Positions 50,401 to 60,708 of a stretch of 64,000 nucleotides of DNA are shown one piece after another (within the stretch, counting starts at the first letter, position 1; each line of letters begins with the position of its first letter). Made by a program: the position numbers and the translations under genes. This DNA comes from Parasponia andersonii (Eukaryota; Streptophyta; Magnoliopsida; Rosales; Cannabaceae). The stretch is from NCBI GenBank assembly GCA_002914805.1, contig JXTB01000320.1, positions 161,247 to 225,246 on the forward strand. The letters run 5' to 3'. Under the pieces are notes generated by a model, which made no database searches, was not told the origin of the DNA, and worked only from the letters and a program-made list of their open reading frames with translations.

Positions 50401-51214
50401 CGTCCTTTAATTCTTCTATATACATTTTGTAAATGTCTGGTGACTGAAAAAGAATACATATCGTTTGGTAAGAATTGACCGAAAATGCTTATTGAACATA
50501 TAAACACAACAACAACCAAATGCATTGCAGCTTAGGAGGACTAAACCTGAGAAAATAGCTGAAAAAACGTCTGTTTGCAAGCCCTCCGCTCGCGGAAAGA
50601 TCTTTGCATAGCGTTATGAACTAACGACGCCTGTACTGTGGCTACTCTACAACACGCATTCTTCGAAACTGTGGCAAACTGGCTCTTCGTAAGCAGGAAA
50701 CATGACCATTGGAGAAGCCTAAGGCAACCCACATGTGACTGAGCCTTCCCTTGCTTCTCCATTGCCTGAACAAGAGCAGCCGCAAAGCTTTTCATGAAGA
50801 GAGTCTCACCCAGAGACTTGATAATCACGTCATCCACAGCTCTCCTCGACCCACGATCATCGTAAATATACAATGTCTTGAATATAACATCTACCAACAA
50901 TGAAGCCAGCTCTGTACTAAGTTCTGCAACCAAAATTTCGAAAATGCCATTCAAATTACACAATAATTCGATCCAAAAAGCAGGTTTATAACATCAAATT
51001 CCAAAAATCTCAATCGATTTCTCTCATTCGAACTCAAATTCTGCAATAAAACTGAGATTGAAGTTGAAAAAGAAGACGACGAAGAAGAGATTGAGTAACC
51101 TGAATTGTTGATAGCGGAAGGGATGTCATATCGGAAGATCCGAACCCGGATGGAGGTGGATGGAGTGGAGACCAACCCGGCGATGGAGAGGAGAGACTCC
51201 GATGGGTTGGCCAT
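26294..51214 (-). CDS. GCN1: GCN1 / ILITYHIA translational regulator, 60 coding exons, complete
   Basis: I traced 60 exons from the ATG at 51214 to the TGA at 26294-26296 (coordinates in the four exon-block entries). They total 7,878 nt, 2,625 residues plus stop, with no frameshift or internal stop. That is close to the length of plant GCN1 (about 2,600-2,700). The protein is HEAT repeats almost throughout, with an eEF3-like central region (for example [20 protein letters not shown]) and a C-terminal half that in yeast binds the RWD domain of GCN2. In the family GCN1, with GCN20, sits on stalled or collided ribosomes and activates the kinase GCN2, which phosphorylates eIF2-alpha. Arabidopsis ILA is also needed for immunity and chloroplast and leaf development. 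Fifty-eight introns are GT-AG and one is GC-AG. Intron 22 (37901-43862) is swollen by a copia element. The start is the first ATG after the TATA box; the leader has no other ATG. Confidence 0.96.
26493..26715. repeat. Homopolymer cluster with one undetermined base, GCN1 intron 59
   Basis: Within 223 bp there are several long A runs broken by single G's, a run of 14 G's around 26660-26673, an undetermined base (n) at 26695, then another A run. It lies in the intron between the last two GCN1 exons. Such a pattern often marks uncertain consensus at a poly-A stretch. The open frames across it are meaningless. Confidence 0.85.
32538..37900 (-). other. GCN1: GCN1 exons 23-39 (residues 1108 to 1801)
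   Basis: Exons: 37736-37900, 37467-37643, 37115-37237, 36821-36901, 36602-36718, 35940-36112, 35422-35499, 35182-35329, 34661-34783, 34447-34503, 34262-34372, 33958-34149, 33710-33883, 33379-33489, 33212-33281, 33038-33116, 32538-32640. Strongly conserved HEAT segments are easy to read: [116 protein letters not shown]. The eEF3-like region lies in the later exons. Confidence 0.95.
36318..36514. mobile_element. MITE-like element in GCN1 intron 27
   Basis: The left end CTAATCAGTAATG and inverted right end CTAGTCCGTAATGG pair, and the arms continue as AAGGGAATGG on both sides. The element is 197 bp, with TTG directly on each side (36315-36317, 36515-36517). The element at 58800-59005 has the same terminus, so they seem to be one family. 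Confidence 0.5.
38472..38695 (+). repeat. 5' LTR of the copia element
   Basis: Begins TGTTGGGGACAAAGATC and ends about GATAACCTTAATA. By eye it differs from the 3' LTR at roughly 20 of 224 positions plus one indel, about 91% identity. The exact 3' edge is uncertain by a few bases because the end is not a clean CA. Confidence 0.85.
38899..43213 (+). pseudogene. Copia gag-pol polyprotein, broken
   Basis: Gag begins at the ATG 38899 but stops early; its UBN2-like part continues in 39311-39676. The protease region (39850 on) shows [11 protein letters not shown], where the usual D-S/T-G-A is changed. Integrase zinc-binding and core parts follow (HSDVWGP, then [11 protein letters not shown]), with the frame lost in a G-rich run at 40755-40778. 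The core then resumes in another frame with [15 protein letters not shown]. Reverse transcriptase pieces include the YVDN active-site block near 42299. RNase H is near 42463-42897, with [14 protein letters not shown] and [14 protein letters not shown]. Several stops and frame changes separate these parts, so no polyprotein can be made. Confidence 0.9.
43220..43444 (+). repeat. 3' LTR of the copia element
   Basis: Begins TGTTGGGGACAAAGACC directly after the polypurine tract and ends about GATAACCTTAGTA. The flanking intron of GCN1 resumes after it. Confidence 0.85.
43863..47363 (-). other. GCN1: GCN1 exons 12-22 (residues about 610 to 1107)
   Basis: Exons: 47180-47363, 46656-46733, 46281-46400, 46113-46172, 45491-45616, 45249-45330, 44995-45164, 44580-44882, 44378-44494, 44157-44258, 43863-44012. 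This block includes the charged, likely disordered segment [16 protein letters not shown] ... [20 protein letters not shown] that is typical of plant GCN1. HEAT repeats resume in exon 18. Exon 17 ends at a GC donor. Confidence 0.9.
45165..45248 (-). other. GCN1: GC-AG intron 17 of GCN1
   Basis: Exon 17 must end ...AAACCTG, followed by GCATGT, and exon 18 starts after CCCTTAG, to keep the frame [14 protein letters not shown]. The nearest GT (six bases in) would shift the frame. The donor is therefore GC, a known minor class (about 1% of plant introns). Confidence 0.7.
47917..51214 (-). other. GCN1: GCN1 exons 1-11 (residues 1 to about 610)
   Basis: Exons: 51100-51214, 50547-50923, 50303-50443, 49711-50092, 49297-49443, 48944-49128, 48720-48846, 48467-48540, 48296-48372, 48171-48207, 47917-48083. 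Protein starts [15 protein letters not shown]. The block is N-terminal HEAT-type helices, the part of GCN1 that is least conserved. Exon 10 is only 37 nt. The acceptor of exon 11 gives [20 protein letters not shown]; the first residues of this exon are the weakest part of the model. A (GA)n microsatellite lies in intron 8 (48409-48435). Confidence 0.88.
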
Positions 51215-51288
51215 CGGGAAATTTGGTAGGAGAGAGCTGAGAGGAAGCTCCGATGGCTATGGCGATTGGAGATAGTAATGGTGGTTAC

Positions 51289-51296
51289 TAGGGTTT
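51289..51296 (-). promoter_or_regulatory. GCN1: Telo-box (AAACCCTA) in the GCN1 leader
   Basis: AAACCCTA on the coding strand, about 80 nt upstream of the ATG and downstream of the TATA box. In plants telo-boxes near the transcription start, combined with site II elements, mark genes of ribosome biogenesis and translation. Confidence 0.6.
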
Positions 51297-51320
51297 TAGG
51301 AGAGAGAAAGTGCAGAAAAT

Positions 51321-51330
51321 GGTATTTATA
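51321..51330 (-). promoter_or_regulatory. GCN1: TATA box of GCN1
   Basis: TATAAATACC on the coding strand, about 107-116 bp upstream of the start codon. It predicts transcription from about 51290-51300 and a leader of 75-85 nt. Confidence 0.65.
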
Positions 51331-51440
51331 TTTTGCGCTTATTGCAGAGAAAGACCTTGGCGGGCGGGCGGGTGCGTGGGTTAGATGATGATTGATGATG
51401 ATGATGATGAGGAGAGACCTCGGAAGAGGAACGGGTATTT

Positions 51441-51576
51441 TGGGCCATGGGATCAGATTCTTTGAGCCCGTCAAGAACGAAGATTGTGGGCTCAGGGTTT
51501 TGACTGATGGGCTCTGAGATCGTAATTTTTCCAGGCGTATGTTGATGGGTGGGCCTACGTATAGAGACAATGGGCC
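51441..51576. promoter_or_regulatory. GCN1: Cluster of five site II elements (TGGGCC/T) upstream of GCN1
   Basis: TGGGCY hexamers at 51441-51446, 51487-51492, 51508-51513, 51550-51555 and 51571-51576, all in the same orientation, 110-250 bp upstream of the TATA box. Such elements are bound by TCP factors in promoters of ribosomal-protein and growth-linked genes, which suits a translation regulator. They could equally drive a divergent transcript, but I see no gene to the right. Confidence 0.6.
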
Positions 51577-51599
51577 TCTCTATTTACTACGCTAGCTAG

Positions 51600-54500
51600 C
51601 CCACAATAAATGCGGCCCGGCCTTTTGATCATTTCTTCAAAACGATATGAACAAGATGTTTTCAAAGAGGATACATAGTTATAATTCTAAAGTACTATTT
51701 ATATAACATGACATTTATTTATATAACATGACATTTATTGTATGCATGAAATTTATTTATCGGGCGAGCTTAATCTATTCATTTAAATTTTCCAGACAAG
51801 CAGTAATTCTTATCGGAGGTTGGCTCGTGGCTGCAAAATCTCAAATGCTAATAAAATATTTTAAATAACTTTATGTTTTTACTTTCACGTATTTAATTAT
51901 TTGTCAAAAATTGAGGATGGTTTTATTTTTATGGAGTATATGAAATTAATTTCTATTTTGAAAGTTAATTACAATTATGAAGTAAAATAAATTTTCACTA
52001 AGAAGTATTTTTTTTTTTAGTTTGATTATGAATAGTAACATTTAAAAGAAAATGAAACAAAAAAAAGTTTGATTGTTCTTTTACTTTAATCTTATAAAAC
52101 TAAATTATAAATTGACACTTTTTAACAGAGATTCACAGAATTTCACAAATATAATCTATCTTATTAGTTATCGAAGATTGATAATATATCAATATGAGTA
52201 AGCTGTAAATTGACACTTTTTAATAGAGATTCACATAATGTCACAAATATAATCTATCTTGTTAGTTTTCGAAGATCAGCAATATATTAATATGATAATA
52301 TTATAGTAAAAGATCAACTAATAAAATAAATATAATTATAATTTAGTTTAAATCACCACATAAAGCAAATATGACTGAATTTATACGAGAAATTAGAAAA
52401 TAATATCTTCAATTGAATGTAGAAATATTGAAAATTTTAATAAACTAAATATATAAGCGTTGAAACACTATTAGGAATTAAAATTAGAAAACAAAAATAT
52501 TACACAATTAAGATTCTCTCTAGCCTCTCTAAAATATAAACTAATCTCACACTCATCTCACACACCTTCTCTAAAACAAAATGTTTTCTCTCTTAAAATT
52601 AGTGTATCATTTTCTCCTTAGATTTTGAATATTCATGACTGATATTGGAGTGTTATCCAAGTATTCACGTGTTTTGATTTGTGAGATGATATATCAAATC
52701 CCTCGTTTATCTCTTTATTCTCTTTCCTTTCTCTCTTACATTTCTCTTTTTTATTTGCATATTTCTGAGTTATGAGGAATAATTCAGTATAGCAAAGGAT
52801 CGTGAGCTTTGCACAAAAATCATGCTTGATTGGTTATAGTAAAAGTTGACTTCAAAGTTGACGTGGCGATTTTTAAATAGGCGAAAAACCAATTGCATAA
52901 GACCTCATGAGCATCTGATCAAACACATTAGGAGAGAAAATCAGCAGTTGCTGTAGTGCAGGCCCCATCTGCTTCGCTGCTTCAAATGCACTTGCCCCTC
53001 TTGCATGTACTACATGCACACGCTAGATGGCTTGAGTATTCAGACTGACGACCGAAATCATACCTGACTCTCTATCTCCCACTCGCAAGTTTGGCTTGCC
53101 ATTTTTCCGAGTGAGTTTATTTTTTTTTTCCTCTTTTCCTAAATAAAATCAACTTAACTAAAATAAAAATCTAAATTAATAAAATAAATCAAATTAAATT
53201 AAAATTAGAATTAAACTTATATCCAAACTCTAAATTAGCTAGTTCAAATTAAATAAAAAGAAGAGATACTAAGATAAAACATAAAAAACAAAACAAAATA
53301 ATTCTTAAAAATATGTGAATAAAATAAGTTAAATTGTTTAAAAACTAAGCTAAAAATACCCAAAAAAAACTCACAAATTAATAAATAAAATAGCACAAAT
53401 AACTCTATATTCATAGAGTTATCACTTCTATTTCAACAATTTAGGCATTCATGGTGGCATAGGCAGCTTCAATCCAAATGTCCAAATTCAAATAATGAAA
53501 GCCCCCCTTTTTCTTTTAGTCCCTCTTCTTTAAATATTATTTAAGTTTTTGTCTAAAAATTTTTGAACTTGAGAAAAAGTGTAAGTGGTTCTTTTTTTTC
53601 TTCCTATAAATCCAAATATTTATTTAACTAGACTTCGTAAATACATGAGGAAGATCTTTATATCACTACTTTTGGGGGAAGAAAAAAAGGTGAAAAATTG
53701 AAAAGACTGTTTATAATTATAAAGAATAATACTCAAATTTTTTTGGCATTAAAGAATAAAATTAAGATTGAGGGAATCAAAAAAGAGCGGAAAAAAGTAA
53801 AAACTCATAACGAGTACTAGAATAGAAAAAGATGGACTTTTTTTTACCTTTTTTTTTTTTTGGCCTTATTAGCTTTTATTATTATTTTTTTTTATAGAGA
53901 AGAGCATTTGTTAGAAAATTGTTTTCAAAGAGCATGTAAAAGATTAAATTTTTTTAATGACGTGTTGGTATTTCATTCACTGGATAGAAAATGGGACAAG
54001 CTTTCCCGACAGTGGATCCGGGTCCGATATTTAGGGCAATCATCACGTTACTTACTCCTGGAAACGCCAAACGAACCCGTTCAGACTTCGTTGCTTTTAT
54101 TGAACAAGCCTTCAAATTTTGTCATTTGCCAAATCTTATCCTATATAATACACTTATGAAACTGGAAAACTTGTGTATATAATGACAAATTTACTTTTAA
54201 TACAAATAAAACAAACGCTAGCTTGTCAAATTAAATTTATAATAAAATGAAAAGAATGTGAAACTAAGTTAAGAAAAAGGGATTTTTTAAAAAAATATAT
54301 TTTGTTTCTTTTTTTAAATTTATATTTTAGTTCTTTATTTTTTTTTGTGTTTACAAATTTAATATGGTAAGATTAGTGTTTGGATACTTCTCGATAAAGG
54401 TAAGTTAATATTTTTATATGAAAGTTTCTCCAAAATTATAAATAGGTAATGTGAGATTTCAAGGTTTATTATAAGACTAGTTTGAAGACGTGCCCTAGGT

Positions 54501-56433
54501 ACGTCTGCATTGTCATTCTTATCCATCTTATAGAACGTTAATGTGTACATATGCATATTCTTCATATTAAGTGGGCTAAAATCCTAGTGGAAACAAAAAG
54601 AGAGTAATAAGGAAGACACAGAACATGTTAGCCTGAAATATAGATAAGAATAATGTACGATAATTTTTCCACAACACATCATAATACAGTATGCTTTTCA
54701 TGTATTTATTTGCATAAAGACAACTATCTAGACTTCTTGCATATTAAAAAAAAACAAGTTCATGCAATACTAGCTCTTACATCTCCTGAATTTCTTTAAG
54801 ATATCAATCTGGAGGTACGAATTTGTCTTCTCTATATCTATGCAACAAGAAAATGAAACAAACATGAAACTAAAATAAATAAGTACAAAAAAGAAAATAC
54901 GGAAAACATTGAAAGCCAATTCCTTGTGTCCAGTTAGGTCTCCTAGTTGCAACCTTGTTCATCTATGATAAAAAGTAACATACACTTAGGAAAATAGTTT
55001 TTGGTTATAATTTTCAAAGCAATGGCAGCAACCTTTGGTACAAATTCTTCATGCTTTATGACCGAATGATTAACAAGAATTAGTTAGTTGAAGTAGTATT
55101 AGAAAATTGAAATAATTTTAATTAAATGTCTGTGTGAGAGATTTCAAATAGAAAAAATAATTTTGAGTTGTCAATATTGCAATGAGCATTAGATAAGCAA
55201 CATTTGCAAATAGAGTGAAGATGTACACTTTTATGACAAGGGAAACTGCATTCTTGATAAATACAATCGCATTAAAAGCAACCATTAATTGAACACATAA
55301 CTGCTAGTGGCTCGAGGTTAAAAACTATCTAGGGAAATTATAATCAAATGAAGTACTAACATGGAAAAAAGAGATGCCAAGGGAGCTAAAAAGTAAACTG
55401 GCGTATAGAAGCAGTCATGAATCTAAAATAAAGAAAATAAATCTTACAATAGCGTCAAATTAGTTAAAAATTGTATGAGAAAACTGAAAAGTATTAACTG
55501 TCTCTCCGTTGGAATTAGTGGAAAAAGCTCATAAAAGTAATTGTATTTATATAAAATTTTCATATTAAGAAAATAAAATGCTATTCAGTTAACTACTTGT
55601 GTATAATACTATTTGAATAAAGGTCCATTAATCATATAAATATGTATTTTCATGATTATGATGTAGATTCGTATAAGACATACATATAAGTTATTTACAA
55701 CTAATTAATAGTGGTTCGTGATAATATAAAGAAGGTTGGCACTTTATTTATTCTGTAGCAAATTTTGAGAAAGTTTGACTTGGCTTGGTCAACTTAAGTT
55801 AGTTGGTGTAATAAGACTTACACCGAATTAGATCATAAATGAAATTATATTAATAATATCAATAGAAAAAAATCTCATAAGCAACGATGAACTTTATTTT
55901 TAATATTAAGTTAATTGTGATTTTACGTTCTCAAGTATGACTTTATTTGAATTGCAAATGAGTGAGATCAATATTCGCTATTGTTTGATAAAATATATTT
56001 GTTGATTTATATGATTACAGTTAGTAATATAAAATTTAGTAAAATAACATCTCTCGGTGGATTTCGATATTTCATCATAAGTCTTACGCCTAAGCATGTT
56101 AATACTGATTTAGTCAGTAAGATGTTGAAGATGATATTAGAGAAATCATTAAGAACCAAGAAATATATGATTATGTTTTTATGATATTATACAAAGGGGT
56201 AATTAACCAAGAATCGTTATAGCATGAGATATTACTCCAAAAGTAGTCATGGACAGTTGGGATACAATTTTAGCCTTTTAGTAGAATAAATCTGATATTA
56301 AATAATTAACAAGCTCGTTTAATTATTTAGGAGGTAATTGTGCATGTTCTGTAAGATTACTAAGCTAGCTTATGTCAATAATGATCATACAGTTACTAGA
56401 CAAGACCAATTTAATTAGTAATCGGAGAATTAA
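51600..56433. other. Intergenic, no gene seen
   Basis: AT-rich DNA with a 98-bp tandem duplication (52104-52299), A/T homopolymers and short open frames that lack domains. The stretch 52850-53110 is less AT-rich but shows no coding frame. Parts are probably old, unrecognised transposons. Confidence 0.55.
52104..52299. repeat. Tandem duplication, two 98-bp copies
   Basis: Each copy contains TAAATTGACACTTTTTAA, then AGAGATTCACA.AAT.TCAC, then AATCTATCTT.TTAGTT. The copies differ at about ten positions, so this is not recent. Confidence 0.75.
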
Positions 56434-57341
56434 TGTTGGACTGCACAATAGGCTATACGCTTGGCCTAGTTCTTGGGCCTAGCACGGAGCCCAGTGGGAG
56501 GCTATGGCTTGTTCCAGTTTTGGCAGCTTCTAGATAAACCGATGAGTATAAACACAATAGTTTTCATTCTTTAAAATATGCCAGTTTCCGGTATAAGAAT
56601 GATAGAGATTCCTACTATTGATTTGGTTCAATAAACTTAGACATAATTCAATAGTCATTCTAATCATGGTTAATTGAATGTTAATAAATAAAGAAAAAAC
56701 TAATAAGGCAATAATTGACTAATTGCTGAATAGTAGCCAAATATTACAATAAGTGAAATTGGGTAACACACATTCTAGAAAAAGAATGAAGTGTCATTGT
56801 CTAAAATTGGACAGTGACTGAGGAGGCCACAAGCTTATAGTCACTGTAGCTGTGGCATGGGGCACTCCAAGGAAGTTGTTCGTTTGTGTCTTGCTTCCTA
56901 TTCTTTATAAATAGGAGACTTTAGATACCTATTTCATAAATGATAGAAATTATACTATAATTTTGTCAGTTTTTTTAGGGAAGAACAATTCACAAAAATA
57001 AGTAAACAATTGATTTTATGTTCTTTTAGTATTATTTGTGAATTAAGTATAGTCACTAACTTGTTCTTCTTTTGTGAAGCATATAAAGACAACACTCTTG
57101 TGTAACTATACACAAAAATAGTTCCTAAGATCTATTGTTGGTTGGAGACAACCTCTTGTTCGTATAGTCTACAAGAGATATAATTTTCTACATGATATTC
57201 TAATATATTGTTACAAGATTGATATATTCCTTTTGCTTTTCTGCTGCGTTATTTAGTTGAAAAACTATTGGTAATTTTTTCAAGAAAAATAAAGTTTTAA
57301 AAAATACTACTAACTGCTATTTTTGTGAAGTATTTCCAACA
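56434..57341 (+). mobile_element. LTR-like block (TGTTGGA...TTCCAACA)
   Basis: Begins TGTTGGACTGCACAATAG and ends GAAGTATTTCCAACA, the inverted TGTTGGA/TCCAACA ends common in copia LTRs. Inside is TATAAATAGGAGAC (56903-56916), a good TATA box, and near the 3' end CTGCTGCGTTATTT, as seen in many plant LTRs. There is no matching target duplication (ATTAA left, TTCCC right), so it may be one LTR of a rearranged element rather than a solo LTR. Confidence 0.5.
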
Positions 57342-58799
57342 TTCCCATCTCGTGGTACATTTGTACCACATCACTATCAATGGTGGTGCCTCGATACTCT
57401 CTGCACATCTTGGTACCCTGTTGGGCTTTGATATCTAAGCCAGATGCCATAGTCATTAACAATGATAGAATTGTTTTAAAAAATATGCAGTATATGCAAG
57501 GGATTACTTGCTTAAAACAAAAAAGGAACAGAATTCCAAAGCAGAGAGTTCAAGCGCTATAGTTCTTAATAGTGATAAGATTATTCTAAAAAAAATGTGC
57601 AGTGTGAGCAACAGATTACATGTTTCAGAAAACATGAAAATAGAATTTCAAAGTAGGGAATTCAAACTAGTAAGAATTCTCTTTTATGTATGAGTGTAGT
57701 ACACTGAAACACGCACACCAAGCAGATAAGAAATATCTCTTATGTGTATGTAAGTAGTTTTCTCTTTCTCTTCACGTGCATAAATCAATTGTAGAGTATC
57801 ACAGATATACAATTAATTATTGGGCAATGGACATATCAAATAGTAAGATCATAATTTGAGAATATATGATATAGATACCTTATTGGTTGGTAATAGTTGA
57901 CCATTACTCTTCTTTAGTTCTTTACTTAGTTCAGGTTCCTAAAAAAAATACTTGCTTATTACATAAATGAAAAAAATTAAAAAAAAAAAACAAACATACA
58001 TGCATAAAGAGACATGTAGTTTTACATGATAATTAGTAATAAATTATGATTCATAACTTTCAATAAAGAAAACTGAATCCTTAGCTCAACTAATCTATCA
58101 AGAATCAACTAAGAATATGTGTGGACTAGCACAAGTGTAAACTTGTTTAACTTGCTTTGGTTCCTATCTATCCAATTCAGATTTCAGAGCAAGTCTTATA
58201 TATCTTTTACCAACATCCTAACACCAAGACGAAATCTCCCCACATGTTAAGCTCACCATTAAAATCAAATTTGCTTCCCTATTATTTCTTGGCGTCCAGA
58301 CTTATGATAAAGGTTGAACAACAAAAATGAAGTGTAAGTATAAATAGAAATACAAGAATATGGAATTTCTCACCAAAATTATGATTTGGCAGGAACAACA
58401 TTATGTTGCCCATATTTTCATCTCGTAAATCTTTGAGTGTTCATCTATTCCAGATGGCAAGGCTCTCCCGACCACCTACTATTGGTGAAACTATAAGCAA
58501 TCAAACCAAAATCAAATTCAAAGACATAATTCGTTTGTAAGAATCTAATTGCAAGGCATGGTCAATACTCTACTCTAAGGAAAAAAAAAAGAATAAACAA
58601 ATCTATAGCTTTTCTTCTTTATCCACTTATCAAACGAAAATATGAAAAGAATATAAACGATAAAATTCAAAAATAAATAAAAATGCAAAACTAATATTGC
58701 AGAAACTTTTTATGAAATTCAATATCATAGATTTTTCTATTTTTTGAAAAAAAAAATAGTAAGAGTTCAAAATAAATGTATACTCTTAAGTAATATTTA
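57342..58799. other. Possible decayed element interior; diverged tandem repeat; no gene
   Basis: Follows the LTR-like block. Two copies of a roughly 108-bp unit start near 57448 and 57556. Their translations in the plus frame still resemble each other (AIVINNDRIVLKNM and AIVLNSDKIILKKM). I recognise no domain. The remainder to 58799 shows only short, unconvincing frames. Confidence 0.4.
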
Positions 58800-59005
58800 C
58801 TAGTCTGTAAAAGGAATAAGTGGAAAAGAAATGGAAGAAAAATAGAAGGAATAAGTGGAAAAGAAATGGAAGAAAAATAGAAGGGAGAAGAATAAAAAAC
58901 AATAAATGAGGAAAAATATGATTCTATTTCATGTATTTACGTAGTAATTATTTACAAATGAGAGGAATACCATTCTCATTTCATTTCCTCTCAATTACGG
59001 ATTAG
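58800..59005. mobile_element. MITE-like element, same termini as the one in GCN1 intron 27
   Basis: The left end CTAGTCTGTAA and inverted right end CTAATCCGTAATTG pair; inward both arms are GGAAA.GAAATGG-like. It contains an internal 35-bp tandem duplication (58811-58845 and 58846-58880, nearly identical, AAGGAATAAGTGGAAAAGAA). Confidence 0.5.
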
Positions 59006-59744
59006 AAAACATATCCTTAGTCTCTTATCTTACACTCCAAAGATCAACCATGAGAACATAAGCTAAAGTCAGAGTTCTACACAAGATAAAAGCACAAATA
59101 ATGAATACAAAATTAAAGGTGATGACAAAGAAACTCAAAGAGAAAAAGAAAAATAGGAAAATTTAGAAGGAGCGAAAAAAAAAAGAAAAAAGAATGAGCA
59201 AAATCTAAGATGGAGAAATGAAGCAAGAATGGATTTGATTTAAGCTAAAGCAACTGAATATGAGTTAGAAGAGAAGAGAAGACAAATATACAGAGGGATT
59301 ATTTAATAAGAGGAAGATCGAAGGAACAAAACATGTCAATTTTCAAGAGAGAGTGGTTAGTGAGTTGGACTGTTTCCAATCCTTAGATTAAAATAACAAT
59401 GAATAGCTAATATTCAAAGATAGTTGAACCAAGTAGCAAAACTTATAAGGTCATCAACACTTCTTATTTATGTATAGATTAGACAATTCACAATATTTTA
59501 TGTAATAATTTCTCTTTGAAATACAAACAGTTAACTTAATTGGATATAATTCAATGCGAAGTACACGTCCTTTGTTGGTACAACAAATTTAATACTCAAT
59601 GACATATCTGTTTTTAACGTAAGTACAATATAAGAGAAACTACATGTCGTTTGACCATATAAAAGAGTAGATAATAGTTGGACTTGATGTCGTATTTTTA
59701 CTTGAACAACAACAAAATTTTAATCTGACTTATCAGATAACAAC

Positions 59745-59872
59745 AAGCCGTTTTGAAATGAAATAATTCAAAACTTCTAGAGGAAATCTACAACATATAA
59801 GACTATATGATAAGTGCCGCTCTGAAATGAAACAATTCAAAACTTCTAAAGAAAATCTATAACATATTAGAC
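59745..59872. repeat. Tandem duplication, period about 70 bp
   Basis: The unit CCGTTTTGAAATGAAATAAT...ACTTCTAGAGGAAATCTA recurs as CCGCTCTGAAATGAAACAAT...ACTTCTAAAGAAAATCTA. A third, partial piece (TATACGATAAGCC) appears at 60697-60709, past the MITE cluster, suggesting that insertions split the array. Confidence 0.65.
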
Positions 59873-59874
59873 TA

Positions 59875-60690
59875 TCTTTAATGTATTATGCTAAAAAAAA
59901 TGTGCTAATGCTACATTTAGCATGGCATAGCAAACCTAGTATGCATTTTTTGAATTTTTCTCTAATGTGTACATGCTAAAAAAAAAATACTCTTTTGTAT
60001 TTTAAACATTAATTTTACATATAAAATATATTTTTTCTACTATTAGCTCTTACTATTTTATCAACCTATAAAAATTTAACTTCACATATCAATTTAGAAT
60101 TACTCATATTCTACATAAATGATCAAACTATTGCTCATATTCTACATAAATGATCAAACTAGTTAATATAAAAAATTATAAACAAAATTTTGTTCTCCAA
60201 TTAATTTTAGGATAACGCTTGAGGTACCAACTTTTGTACCAAAATTTTAATACCAACACATATAGCATGTGATTTGTCACCACTTAATTGGTGATAATAT
60301 TTATTCTATTTATGGTAAGTATTAACACACCGATTAGATGGTGACAACTTATATACCACATGTGTTAGTATAAAAAATTTGGTACAAAAATTGGGACAGC
60401 CAGTGCTATCCTTAATTTTAATTGATTACATTTTAGTAAGGAAAAACTTCTAAATAAAATTTAATGAAAGATTTTATATAAAATAAATATTGTGAAACAT
60501 ATAGATATTTTATATTTAAATTAGTGGTAGTATTATAAATAACATCATATGCTAAAAATTAGTATGTGATATTTTTTGTGCTATATTTGACACAATAAAT
60601 AGCATATACTAAAAACTATGTCAAATATAGTGCATCATTGAAGACCTATTGTTTTAGTCAAATGCTAAAATTTAGCATGTCTATTAGAGA
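59875..60690. mobile_element. Candidate outer MITE, interrupted by a second MITE
   Basis: Left TCTTTAATGTATTATGCTAA and inverted right TCTCTAATAGACATGCTAAA pair imperfectly over about 20 bp, with TA on each outer side. Both halves repeat GCTAA/TAGCAT words. Without the inner insertion it is about 605 bp. Boundaries and class are uncertain. Confidence 0.4.
60210..60411. mobile_element. MITE with perfect 9-bp TSD (Mutator-like)
   Basis: TTAATTTTA occurs exactly at 60201-60209 and 60412-60420. The termini are GGATAACGCTTG and, inverted, GGATAGCACTGG. The arms stay similar for about 60 bp (TTTTGTACCAAA, TAC.AACACAT, GTCACCA). A 9-bp duplication with long inverted repeats is the hallmark of Mutator-like elements. 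The element is 202 bp and noncoding. Confidence 0.75.
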
Positions 60691-60708
60691 TACCCTATAC
60701 GATAAGCC

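Noticed and set aside
53860..54182. Two overlapping plus-strand frames of 99 and 63 residues
   Set aside because: No recognisable domain, start within T-rich sequence and no splice signals; treated as chance.
54359..54565. ACTAGTTTGAAGACGTGCCC motif as a Helitron or LTR end
   Set aside because: It resembles a widespread plant repeat word, but I see no partner terminus or coding region to define an element.
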